Assembly: GCA_026461395.1 (NCBI GenBank)
Contig: JAPJNA010000066.1
Coordinates: 1-43,821 of the forward strand
Length of the DNA: 43,821 bases
Direction of reading: 5' to 3'
Source of the DNA: Chthoniobacterales bacterium
GTDB lineage: Bacteria; Verrucomicrobiota; Verrucomicrobiia; Chthoniobacterales; UBA6821
The translations under genes were made by a program, and so were the position numbers. The number at the start of each line of letters is the position of its first letter. Within the stretch, counting starts at the first letter, position 1. Below the pieces are notes generated by a model. The model did not search any database, was not told the origin of the DNA, and saw only the letters and a program-made list of their open reading frames with translations. Below are positions 24,995-31,694 of this stretch, piece by piece.

Positions 24995-25980
24995 ACCTCC
25001 GCGATTTCAAGACGGAGCTACTCAACAAGCCGACCGGGCGGCTGATCCTCTTCCTGTTTGCAGGAGGGGTGATTCTGGCCTTCATCCTGTTGCATCGAGG
25101 CGGAGGGAAGGTGAGCAAGGTAACCCCGGACATTCCGGTGCAGGCCACAGCAGCCAAGGGGTACACGATTGACGAGGGGATCCCTGACATCCAACCGGTG
25201 AGGCCGACGCCCACCCCGAAGCCTGCTGCCGTGCAGACTGATGGAAGACCCCTTGCGGTGAAGACCCCGCCACCGATTCCGCAGGCGATCTTTGCCATGA
25301 AGGAGAACTCACTGAGTGAGAACTACCTTCCCTATGGACGACTCCTGAAATGCGAGTTGGTAAATACGGTGGACTCCATCAACCTGGATACACCGATCAT
25401 CGGCCTGATTACTGAGGATGTCTGGAGGGATGGACGACTCATCATCCCGGCAGGGACGGAGGTTCACGGGGTTGCCAAGACCAGTGCCGCTAGAGATCGG
25501 GTAGGCTCCGAGCATCAGTGGATGCTCGTCTTCCAGAACGGGAAGCAACTCCCCCTAGCTGGCACGGTGCTGGACTACGCGCCTGATGAGAAGGAGCCAG
25601 GGCGCTGGAAAGATACTGATGGATCGGCGGGACTACGGGGCTATCAGATCGCCTCCGACAAGTATGCGGAGGCGAAGGCGATGTTGGCCTCGATGGTTGC
25701 CGCAGGGGCGGGAGCTTTCCCAGGGGTGACCAATATTATTTCCCCGCTGACGGGGGGAGCCACGCAGCTTCAGGGAGGAGGAATGACACAGGCCCTATCT
25801 GCAGGAATCCAAGCCGGTGGACAGCTCTATGCCCAGCGGCTCCTCGATGGGCTGCAGAAGAACCCCTACTACATCCGCGTTCCGGGCGGGACGCTCTTCT
25901 ACCTCTACGTCACTCAGACAGTCGACCTTAACAAGGCTGCTCGGGGACTTGCCGCAAATAACAACCCATCCGCCAAATGA
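24991..25980 (+). CDS. virB10: VirB10/TrbI-like core-complex protein
   Basis: A 329-residue protein with a short cytoplasmic N-terminus, one membrane helix (GRLILFLFAGGVILAFILLH, about 17-36), a Pro-rich periplasmic linker (PVRPTPTPKPAA near 69) and a C-terminal TrbI/VirB10 beta-barrel domain. The last has LPYGRLLKCELVNTVDSINL, PIIGLITEDV, then IPAGTEVHGV, all classic family phrases. It spans both membranes and senses ATPase energy in known systems. ATGA overlaps at both ends. A little short for the family (usually 370-450) because the linker is brief. Confidence 0.88.
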   Translation: MNLRDFKTELLNKPTGRLILFLFAGGVILAFILLHRGGGKVSKVTPDIPVQATAAKGYTIDEGIPDIQPVRPTPTPKPAAVQTDGRPLAVKTPPPIPQAIFAMKENSLSENYLPYGRLLKCELVNTVDSINLDTPIIGLITEDVWRDGRLIIPAGTEVHGVAKTSAARDRVGSEHQWMLVFQNGKQLPLAGTVLDYAPDEKEPGRWKDTDGSAGLRGYQIASDKYAEAKAMLASMVAAGAGAFPGVTNIISPLTGGATQLQGGGMTQALSAGIQAGGQLYAQRLLDGLQKNPYYIRVPGGTLFYLYVTQTVDLNKAARGLAANNNPSAK

Positions 25981-26657
25981 AGTACCTCCTCTGCATTCCA
26001 CTGATCTGCGCCGTCTCGGGCTGCGCCACACACAAAAACGTGAATCCCGAAAACTATCCTGCTGTTGCCGGAACCAGCGTTCCGCAGAGCACACTTTCCA
26101 GAGTCCGCACTTCTGAAGTCGTGAAATCCTATCCGACGGGAAGGTACACCGATCCTGACTTCCCGGACGATATGCATGAGCGGCACACACTCTACCGCAA
26201 GGAGCAGTCTGCCGATTGGAACTACAGGCCGGGAGGGCCGTATGCCTACCCGCTGGTCGTTTCTGATCCGACTCCCTCTTATTACGTCAAGACGGATGGG
26301 GATCAGCGTAACTCCCAGCAGAAGGCCTTTGCGGCGGCTCTGGAGGAACAGAACACCGCCATGAAGAAGCGGATCGAGTCGCTTCAGAAGGATTCGGACA
26401 AGGTGCCGATCCTTGAAAACCAGGTGAAGGATCTGAAGGAGCAGCTCGATGCCGAGCCCCTCGCATCACCTGCTCCCAAGAAACAGGACCCTTCGGAGGA
26501 AAAGCCCACAGGGTTTTCGGAGGCAGAGGATCCGCAGGGCGATCTTATTGCCGAGATGAAGCTCAATGATGAGCTCAACGGGGAACTTGATGCGCTGGAG
26601 GGAAGGCGGCGCTTGGTTCTGATGGATGCCGCTTTCCTCAACATCCTTACACCATGA
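25977..26657 (+). CDS. Conjugation-associated lipoprotein with coiled coil
   Basis: A 226-residue lipoprotein (signal ending VSGC, Cys16). The first half has the conserved-looking phrase RVRTSEVVKSYPTGRYTDPD followed by MHERHTLYRKE, which I associate with proteins encoded just after TrbI in several conjugation operons. The second half is a coiled coil (about 118-150) and an acidic Pro-rich linker. It is probably an envelope partner of the VirB9-VirB10 core. ATGA overlaps join it to virB10 and to the next small gene. Confidence 0.75.
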   Translation: MKYLLCIPLICAVSGCATHKNVNPENYPAVAGTSVPQSTLSRVRTSEVVKSYPTGRYTDPDFPDDMHERHTLYRKEQSADWNYRPGGPYAYPLVVSDPTPSYYVKTDGDQRNSQQKAFAAALEEQNTAMKKRIESLQKDSDKVPILENQVKDLKEQLDAEPLASPAPKKQDPSEEKPTGFSEAEDPQGDLIAEMKLNDELNGELDALEGRRRLVLMDAAFLNILTP

Positions 26658-26896
26658 GCAAACCCACCACTGTTGCCGTCACTCTGGATCCCGAGAGCTA
26701 CGCGATTTTTCAAGAGGCTGTCTCCCTGACCGAGAGTGCCGGAGCAAAGGTCACGGTCAGCCAGCTCCTCCAACACCATCTTCATGACGAAATCCGGAAA
26801 CAGAACCCCCGGAGAATAGCCCAGCGTTTCCTCAAGTCGGTCGTTCAGCAGATCAGGGTGACCCCTTTCGGGGAAACCCTTGGACGAAAGGTCTGA
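26654..26896 (+). CDS. Small basic protein, possibly ribbon-helix-helix
   Basis: An 80-residue protein whose start (TTVAVTLDPESYAIFQEAVS) looks like a beta strand followed by helices, reminiscent of ribbon-helix-helix DNA-binding proteins; the tail is basic. The resemblance is weak. It overlaps the preceding lipoprotein gene by ATGA and is the last gene of the secretion transcript before a structured 62 bp gap. Confidence 0.6.
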   Translation: MSKPTTVAVTLDPESYAIFQEAVSLTESAGAKVTVSQLLQHHLHDEIRKQNPRRIAQRFLKSVVQQIRVTPFGETLGRKV

Positions 26897-26902
26897 GGAT
26901 TA

Positions 26903-26942
26903 CCCGTCAACTTGCACGGCTACGGGAATCTAAACGCCGTGC
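26903..26942 (+). promoter_or_regulatory. Candidate H-type pseudoknot in leader
   Basis: Two stems interlock. CCCGT (26903-26907) pairs with ACGGG (26922-26926), and GCACGGC (26914-26920) pairs with GCCGTGC (26936-26942). The order 5'S1-5'S2-3'S1-3'S2 is that of an H-type pseudoknot, with loops of 6, 1 and 9 bases. It ends 16 bp before the next ATG. The same inverted repeat could alternatively be a protein-binding site or part of a transfer origin. Confidence 0.4.
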
Positions 26943-26958
26943 GCCACAACTGAGATAT

Positions 26959-27318
26959 ATGGCCATCACATCACCGAAACAGAAAGAGGAACTGATGCAG
27001 CAGTTCAAAATCAACCCCGAGGTCAACGCGAAGCTGGAAGCCTTCATGAAGTCCGAGCCCGGACTTGTGGAGTTCGTAAAGCAACTCCCCAGGGAGCAAC
27101 TGGAGCGTAAGTTCCTCCTGCGCAAGATGCAGGATTTAGATCAGCGGGAGGGCTACACAACCAAGGTGAAAGCCTGGTTGGAGAAGCCGGAACAAGCAGA
27201 AGTCCTGAAAGCCATCCGCTCCATGGTGAGCCCGCTTATGAAGCCTGAACGTCAGGAGCAGGTCATCGTCAACCAAGCCAAGAACTTCATCAAAAACACT
27301 GGAGTGAAGCTCAGCTGA
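26959..27318 (+). CDS. Helical protein of unknown function
   Basis: A 119-residue, highly charged, all-helical soluble protein starting MAITSPKQKEELMQQFKINP. It has no Cys, no signal and no recognised motif. It follows the secretion genes after a 62 bp structured gap and ends 22 bp before a strong terminator, so it closes the transcription unit. The Lys/Glu/Gln-rich helix content would suit a DNA- or protein-binding accessory factor of conjugation, but nothing specific can be claimed. Confidence 0.65.
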   Translation: MAITSPKQKEELMQQFKINPEVNAKLEAFMKSEPGLVEFVKQLPREQLERKFLLRKMQDLDQREGYTTKVKAWLEKPEQAEVLKAIRSMVSPLMKPERQEQVIVNQAKNFIKNTGVKLS

Positions 27319-27340
27319 GTTTGATCCGAAGTCTCAAGAG

Positions 27341-27371
27341 AGCCCCTGCCTGAAAGGGCAGGGGCTTTTTT
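27341..27371 (+). terminator. Rho-independent terminator
   Basis: A perfect 10 bp GC-rich stem AGCCCCTGCC / GGCAGGGGCT (27341-27350, 27357-27366) with a 6-base loop, running into six T. It ends the conjugation transcript and lies only 5 bp before the excisionase ATG. Confidence 0.93.
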
Positions 27372-27375
27372 GCCC

Positions 27376-27681
27376 ATGCATGAAGTAACCGAAGAGAAGG
27401 ATAGTGACGCCTTTGAGGGGGCTGCTCAGGCGGTCGTAATGATCAGTACATCTGAAGTCCCGAAAGGGGATCCGCCAGGTGTTCATCCTAGCGCAGAGTT
27501 CATCAGTTCAAAGGTCGCTGCGGCCTGGATGGGCCTGCCGCTCCGATCATTCCTTCAGTACGTCCAGATGGGTGAGCTTCCAAGTTACAAGATTGGTAAA
27601 CACCGGCTATTTCGGCGCAGTGAGCTTCTTAAGGCGATAGGAGCGACTCGAAGAGCTACCTGGGACGAGATCCTTCGGTGA
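27376..27681 (+). CDS. Excisionase-like helix-turn-helix protein
   Basis: A 101-residue protein. The first 45 residues are low in structure. Residues about 48-90 form a MerR/Xis-type winged helix-turn-helix: FISSKVAAAWMGLPLRSFLQ, then the wing LPSYKIGKHRLFRRSELL. Such proteins bend the ends of an integrated element and direct the integrase to excise it. The ATG at 27376 is preferred over a TTG two codons earlier. Its last 75 bp overlap the convergent integrase gene, and a terminator lies directly upstream, so it must have its own promoter or rely on read-through. Confidence 0.78.
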   Translation: MHEVTEEKDSDAFEGAAQAVVMISTSEVPKGDPPGVHPSAEFISSKVAAAWMGLPLRSFLQYVQMGELPSYKIGKHRLFRRSELLKAIGATRRATWDEILR

Positions 27682-29019
27682 TGCCTTTTTCTTGGGTTTC
27701 TTGGCAGATCCCTTCTTCTCGGGCCTTTTACCTGAATCATCTACCTGCCCGTTACCGGGTTTTTTCCTGATGCCCGGCATGATGCCGAACCACTCCTCTG
27801 CATCCTCCGGAGTGACCAACTCACGGTAGTTCTCAAAAAGCTTCCTGGGACTGTTTCCCATTTCCAAGGCCACCTGAGCGGCATTCTGGGTTTGAGCGAG
27901 CCTGTAGGAGGCAAAGGAATGGCGGAATCCATTGTGGACCCGGGCGAACCCCACGAGATCTGCTGATTGGCTGAACTTAGACATCAGGGTCGAGTCATGG
28001 GCAAACCGGGGACAGGGAGTCTCTCCCGTCTTGTCCTTGTATCGGGTGAGCCACGCTTTGAGGTTCGGCAATATCGGAACCAGCCTTCTGCTGGCTGTTT
28101 TGGCCTTCTGGGCAGCCACCTCGATGTAACCCTTTTCCAGCCATACATCTTTCCAATCCAGCCGGTGTAGTTCGGCTGACCTCATTCCCGTGAATGCAGC
28201 AATCGACACAAAGGGAACCCACCTGTCGTCGATTGATGAGAGGAGATTTTTGATCTCCTTCGGGGTGTAAATGCCCGGGGCCTTGTTCGCGGTCGCTTTG
28301 ACTTTCTTGACCCTCTCGACGGCTGTCCTTTCATTTTCAGGCAAATAGCCCTGATTTCGGGCATAGGTGAAGAGACTGGCTAGAGACGTGCGGTAGTTAT
28401 TCCTTGTCCTTCCCCTGGCCTTTATTGAATCCAACCACTCATCAATCTTGGTCGTTGTTATGTCTTGGACATCCGTTGAAAACGACTTCACTGCGAGTCT
28501 CAGGCGCGCCTGTGTATCCTGCTTGTAACGATAGGAGTTGTCCGTGATGGAGAGCAGGTACTTGTCCATCAGTTCCTTGAATTTTATCTGCGGGATTTTC
28601 CGCTTCTTGTCCTCTCGGACAAAGAACTGTGCCGCCTCGGAAAGGGTGCCTTGCCCGTTCAGAATTCTGAGGGCTTCAACATACTCACGCACGGCTCTTG
28701 AGATAGGTACGTCGAATGCCTTCAGAGATTCACCTACGTCTTTAAGGACTGCTGCCTGGGCAGCTGAAAATGTCACCCCTCCATGCGCCTTACCGCTGGC
28801 GAGTTCTTCAATGAGTTCCCTGGCCCTTTTTCTTGCCGACTCGATTGAGGAGGTTCTCTCCCTGTCGCGCTTACCTTCCTTGTAATAGGAGAGCTGAAAA
28901 CTCGTCACCCCACGCACAGGGCTGCTATAGATAGGCACCTTGATACCCTTGCCTTCGATGACCTCAATCGGACCTCTCTTCTTTTTCAGTGATTTGGATG
29001 TCATGAGGGTACAACTCAA
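27607..29019 (-). CDS. int: Tyrosine-type site-specific integrase
   Basis: A 470-residue phage-type integrase. A core-binding (SAM-like) domain lies at about 145-235, the catalytic domain at about 245-420. Catalytic residues: Arg280 in AFTGMRSAEL, Arg366 in HNGFRHSF, nucleophile Tyr398 in GNSPRKLFENYRELV. Asn363 stands where HxxR has His, and GNSP replaces the usual GHSS, a variant pattern I associate with PVC-group integrases. A 50-residue basic, Lys/Pro/Ser-rich tail lies antisense to the excisionase gene. The start is 73 bp from the attachment-like core at 29092, as expected for an integrase at the end of its element. Confidence 0.92.
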   Translation of the reverse strand: MSCTLMTSKSLKKKRGPIEVIEGKGIKVPIYSSPVRGVTSFQLSYYKEGKRDRERTSSIESARKRARELIEELASGKAHGGVTFSAAQAAVLKDVGESLKAFDVPISRAVREYVEALRILNGQGTLSEAAQFFVREDKKRKIPQIKFKELMDKYLLSITDNSYRYKQDTQARLRLAVKSFSTDVQDITTTKIDEWLDSIKARGRTRNNYRTSLASLFTYARNQGYLPENERTAVERVKKVKATANKAPGIYTPKEIKNLLSSIDDRWVPFVSIAAFTGMRSAELHRLDWKDVWLEKGYIEVAAQKAKTASRRLVPILPNLKAWLTRYKDKTGETPCPRFAHDSTLMSKFSQSADLVGFARVHNGFRHSFASYRLAQTQNAAQVALEMGNSPRKLFENYRELVTPEDAEEWFGIMPGIRKKPGNGQVDDSGKRPEKKGSAKKPKKKASPKDLVPGSSSSRSYRLKKLTAPK

Positions 29020-29081
29020 AGCTTATTTGTCCTGCATCTGTCCTGCAAGCCACTTTTTGAGGTTTTTCCTCTGTAGACCGA

Positions 29082-29109
29082 ACGTGTTCGAATCCCGTTA
29101 GGGTGGCCA
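29082..29109 (+). other. Attachment site candidate: tRNA 3'-end-like sequence
   Basis: ACGTG-TTCGAAT-CCCGT-TAGGGTG-G-CCA reads as a T-stem, T-loop, acceptor strand, discriminator base and CCA of a tRNA. One stem pair is mismatched. No 5' half of a tRNA precedes it. Elements often integrate into tRNA 3' ends and leave such a fragment at the far side; the integrase starts 73 bp away. The intact tRNA would lie left of the window. The implied first base C is unusual for a tRNA, so the tRNA reading is not certain. Confidence 0.5.
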
Positions 29110-29227
29110 ACTTTGTTGGCAATCGCCGCAAGGCGAATTCGAACCCGTAGGGTTTGACTGCCATGCCGCGATCAGCGGCATTACTCTTTTCTGCAGGGAA
29201 ATTGCAGAGCCTGCCATTGGCAGGATC
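29092..29227. repeat. 136 bp hairpin-chain repeat, unit 1
   Basis: The unit starts with the 18 bp core ATCCCGTTAGGGTGGCCA and contains seven short stems in a row: CCC/GGG, GCCAAC/GTTGGC, TCGCC-GCAA-GGCGA, AACCC/GGGTT, ATGCCGC/GCGGCAT, TCTGCA/TGCAGA, CCTGCC/GGCAGG. It is followed without gap by unit 2. Confidence 0.85.
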
Positions 29228-29363
29228 ATCCCGTTAGGGTGGCCAACTTTGTTGGCAATCGCCGTAAGGCGAATTCGAACCCGTAGGGTTTGACTGCCAT
29301 GCCGCGATCAGCGGCATTACTCTTTTTCGCAGGGAAATTGCAGAGCCTGGCATCGGCAGGATC
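29228..29363. repeat. 136 bp hairpin-chain repeat, unit 2
   Basis: Same length and order of stems as unit 1, with only a few base differences. One changes the tetraloop GCAA to GTAA, both of the GNRA class. Two others weaken stems near the end. The 18 bp core opens it (29228-29245). Confidence 0.85.
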
Positions 29364-29603
29364 ATCCCGTTAGGGTGGCCACTCTCCCGAGTGGCTCTTC
29401 CGCCTCTTAAAGCCCTTAAATAAAGGCTCTACAGGCGGTCGCCATTGCTCAACCAAAAACGACAGGAAGAGTCACTTTGGCCAGATCTGTGTTACCTTTT
29501 GTTACCTGTACTTTGGAGCGCGGGACTTGAGAGATCTCAAGATCGTTTCTTACGGGCCTCAAGACGTGGCATGGGTGCCTAAAATGAGATCCCAGTGGGA
29601 CTG
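29364..29603. repeat. Third core copy and divergent hairpin region
   Basis: The 18 bp core recurs at 29364-29381, but the following sequence differs from units 1 and 2. In the place of GCCAAC/GTTGGC is another stem, GCCACTC-TCCC-GAGTGGC (29378-29395). A longer imperfect hairpin CCGCCT...AGGCGG follows at about 29400-29438. The rest, to the stop of the toxin kinase gene at 29604, holds no gene that I can support. Confidence 0.6.
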
Positions 29604-30572
29604 CTATGCTTTAGCCTCTTCTGGGTTTTTCACTAGTCGCTGCCACCTATCCAAGACCAGGTTTCGGTAGCGGTCTTTGGTCTCCCGTGAACACAATCCG
29701 CGTTCAATCACGGATAAAAGCCCGGGAAGTCCCTTTTCGATGCGGCGCAAGGAATTCGCCATCTGACGCTCTGTGAGCTGCAGGGACGCTCCGCAGGCCC
29801 GGAAGTTCTTCAACTCAAGACGCTTTTTCTTGCCGTTAATTGTTAGAGCGGATTCTTCGGTATCGGATGGCAGGAGTAGAAAAGTCGGCAGCAGGTCATA
29901 GGAAGGAGAAAAACGGATCTCTCCCTCAGAGCTTCGGATCAGGGAAAAGTTTTTGAAATGCATGTCTGCATTGCCTGTAAGGAAGCAAAAGAGCATAACC
30001 TCGTAGAATCTCAGGACATCAAACCCGGGATTGCCACAATGCTTCAGAATGATCCTGCCAACGCTCTCGATGGAGCCTCGGTATTTTTCCTCCGCAAGCT
30101 TGTCCCCAAGCTGACACATATCCTCCATGGCAAGCTTCTCACCTTTCACTCGATCCATCCGAAGGACGATTAGAGCCTTCTTTCCATCCTCTAGGTCAAT
30201 GATGCCACATGCTGCGGTCTCAATTCCCAAGCCCTTGGCCATTTGCATGGTGAGGTGCTCCAACTCAGGCATCTCGGGGAATCTTTCTACCGCGGGCTTC
30301 AGGATGTATCCACCATCCAAACCTACAAGGGTTAGACACCCTGAATCGGATCGCCCAGCGCGTTCAAGGTGCAGGGAGAGCTTAGGTTGTACACCTGGAA
30401 CGGCGATATGCTGTCGCACTACCTGCTCAGCCAGCGCATCGAGATCTTTCCCTGAATAGGGAAGCTTGGGCGGATGTGACGACCCAAAGAGCTTTCGAGA
30501 GCAGGAGGGATGGTAGTCGGATGCTGCATCTTCAATCGGCTCCAGACAGATTTTGCAGACACGTTCACTCAT
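29604..30572 (-). CDS. hipT: HipT-like Ser/Thr kinase toxin (HipA C-terminal type)
   Basis: A 322-residue HipA-family kinase lacking the usual N-terminal subdomain, which is encoded separately next door. The N-terminus has a CKICLEP...YHPSCSRKLFG cysteine motif typical of split HipA kinases. The phosphate-loop phrase GVQPKLSL has Ser66, the usual autophosphorylation position. The catalytic segment GNADMHFKNFSLI contains Asp203, and SPSYDLLPT follows. HipA kinases phosphorylate aminoacyl-tRNA synthetases and stop growth. Start overlaps the hipS-like gene by 8 bp. The three-gene layout matches tripartite HipBST systems. Confidence 0.87.
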   Translation of the reverse strand: MSERVCKICLEPIEDAASDYHPSCSRKLFGSSHPPKLPYSGKDLDALAEQVVRQHIAVPGVQPKLSLHLERAGRSDSGCLTLVGLDGGYILKPAVERFPEMPELEHLTMQMAKGLGIETAACGIIDLEDGKKALIVLRMDRVKGEKLAMEDMCQLGDKLAEEKYRGSIESVGRIILKHCGNPGFDVLRFYEVMLFCFLTGNADMHFKNFSLIRSSEGEIRFSPSYDLLPTFLLLPSDTEESALTINGKKKRLELKNFRACGASLQLTERQMANSLRRIEKGLPGLLSVIERGLCSRETKDRYRNLVLDRWQRLVKNPEEAKA

Positions 30573-30900
30573 GATTTACCTCCTCGCTGATGGGCGCGAC
30601 GCCCACCGCTCCAATGCAATCACGGCAACAAGCCAAGAGTAAGCCCATCCGGTCTCGCGGGTTCAGCTTCCAAGTACTCTCGGCGATGTCGAGCAACCAC
30701 CCCTCTGGGATCAGTCCATCGAAAAATGGAAAGAGGCGCTTGTCCTCATACGCCTCCGACTGCAGCGGGAGTGACAAACTCACAGGCAAAGCATTCGGAT
30801 CCTTCAAGTGCTCTCGCTGGTAAGTGAAGCGATATCCACCTTCTATCTCCTCCAGCAGCCCGACCGGACGATCATTCAAAAGGACTTCAGCTTTTCTCAT
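30565..30900 (-). CDS. hipS: HipS-like protein (HipA N-terminal subdomain), likely antitoxin
   Basis: A 111-residue stand-alone version of the HipA N-terminal domain (couple_hipA family): VLLNDRPVGLLEEIEGGYRF, then LPVSLSLPLQSEAYEDKRLF, PFFDGLIPEGWLLD, and a DRMGLLLACCRDCIGAV end. In known HipBST operons this small protein, not HipB, neutralises the kinase. It overlaps the regulator gene by 14 bp and the kinase gene by 8 bp, so the products are made in step. Length and borders fit the family well. Confidence 0.85.
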   Translation of the reverse strand: MRKAEVLLNDRPVGLLEEIEGGYRFTYQREHLKDPNALPVSLSLPLQSEAYEDKRLFPFFDGLIPEGWLLDIAESTWKLNPRDRMGLLLACCRDCIGAVGVAPISEEVNHE

Positions 30901-31111
30901 CGCCTACCTCCTTGCGAAACGGCGCAGGTTCCATTCTGTGGCCGAAGAGCGCCATGACCTGGTTGACCTTATCGAGGCGCAGAGTTTGCTTACCCTGTTC
31001 AAGTTCGCGGATGAACCTCAGCCCAAGCCCAGCCCGATCGGCCAACTCGAGTTGCGTCAAACCTAAGGCCCTCCTTTTGGCCTTCACGAATTGAATCAAG
31101 GTATCGTTCAT
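30887..31111 (-). CDS. hipB: HipB-like XRE regulator
   Basis: A 74-residue helix-turn-helix protein: FVKAKRRALGLTQLELADRA, then LGLRFIRELEQGKQTLRLDK, a textbook XRE/HipB domain. It should bind the ACCC-N4-GGGT palindromes upstream (31119-31212) and repress the operon. First of three overlapping genes (hipB, hipS, hipT). No long C-terminal tail, as usual for HipB of the tripartite type. Confidence 0.88.
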   Translation of the reverse strand: MNDTLIQFVKAKRRALGLTQLELADRAGLGLRFIRELEQGKQTLRLDKVNQVMALFGHRMEPAPFRKEVGDEKS

Positions 31112-31118
31112 AAAATAA

Positions 31119-31216
31119 ACCCGATAGGGTATAAATATCTCTGAATTTATGGTTACTATACCCGATAGGGTACATCAAGGGGATATTTTAAGAAAAAGTA
31201 CCCTTTCGGGTATAAT
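31119..31216. promoter_or_regulatory. hipBST operator array and divergent promoter
   Basis: Three palindromes stand 40-41 bp apart: ACCCGATAGGGT (31119-31130), ACCCGATAGGGT (31160-31171) and TACCCTTTCGGGTA (31199-31212). The spacing is about four helical turns, so bound dimers would share one face. A consensus -10 box TATAAT (31211-31216) overlaps the third copy and points right, with a possible -35 TTAAGA at 31188-31193. The hipB start lies 7 bp from the first copy. Confidence 0.8.
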
Positions 31217-31241
31217 CCTAGGTGGATTATGGATTTCTCCT

Positions 31242-31459
31242 ATGAATCTCAATCCATCAGATCCTCAAGTCCGCACGCTCCAGCAAAGCTTGCATGCCCT
31301 TGCTGACGCAATCACTCAACTCGCTAGAGTTTGTTCACCAAAGGAGGAAGATGCAGGGGTGTAGCAAAGCTCGGAAAGCAGCATCTCTTTCGCCGGAAAG
31401 AGCTCCTTGACGCTCTTAGAGCCAAACGAATGGCCACTCTCGCAGAAATCCTTCGGTAA
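31242..31459 (+). pseudogene. Decayed second excisionase gene
   Basis: Codons 31364-31459 read AKLGKQHLFRRKELLDALRA and end in AEILR-stop. Over 30 residues about 19 match the end of the intact excisionase (27376-27681), including GK, LFRR, ELL and EILR. Just upstream, in another frame, a 40-codon piece (31242-31364, MNLNPSDPQVRTLQQSLHAL) has the charged helix common at the start of such proteins. The helix-turn-helix core between them is missing, so an internal deletion with frameshift is the simplest reading. The homology of the 3' part is clear; the link to the 5' part is inference. Confidence 0.65.
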
Positions 31460-31514
31460 AAAAGTTTAGACGCAGAAACCCCCGGTGGATTTTACAGGTT
31501 ATTTTTCTCCTTGG

Positions 31515-31532
31515 TGCTCCCAATTGGGAGTA
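31515..31532. promoter_or_regulatory. Palindrome resembling the conjugation operator, copy 4
   Basis: TGCTCCC-AATT-GGGAGTA, with a perfect 14 bp palindrome inside (31517-31530). The left arm matches copies 1-3 exactly and the right arm differs at one base. No gene follows it to the right before hemB, so it looks like a relic of a second element rather than a working site. Confidence 0.5.
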
Positions 31533-31536
31533 ACAC

Positions 31537-31632
31537 GGGTTTGACTGCCATGCCGCGATCAGCGGCATTACTCTTTTCTGCAGGGAAATCGCAGAGCCTG
31601 CCATCGGCAGGATCATCCCGTTAGGGTGGCCA
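31537..31632. repeat. Truncated hairpin-chain repeat, unit 3, with fourth core
   Basis: Positions 31537-31614 match the last 78 bp of units 1 and 2 (from GGGTTTGACTGCC on). They are followed by a fourth 18 bp core ATCCCGTTAGGGTGGCCA at 31615-31632. The first 58 bp of the unit are absent. This marks the outer edge of the repeat zone; 62 bp later hemB begins. Confidence 0.8.
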
Positions 31633-31694
31633 GATTCCCGGTTAGATGAACGCGAGTGCCTTGACTAGCCGCTTGAGTCGGGGAAGATACATGG

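Noticed and set aside
26914-26942. Inverted repeat considered as a definite transfer origin
   Set aside because: No recognisable nick-site sequence and no relaxase gene nearby; kept only as an alternative reading of the pseudoknot.
29082-29109. Calling a complete tRNA gene at the attachment site
   Set aside because: Only the T-arm, acceptor strand and CCA are present; no D-arm or anticodon arm can be folded upstream.
29092-29363. Repeat units considered as integron attC sites
   Set aside because: GTTAGGG in the core resembles the GTTRRRY box but fails the last base, and the unit is a row of separate hairpins, not one long imperfect palindrome. No integron integrase is present.
29092-29363. 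Repeat units considered as a CRISPR array
   Set aside because: Only two 136 bp tandem copies with no spacers and no cas genes.
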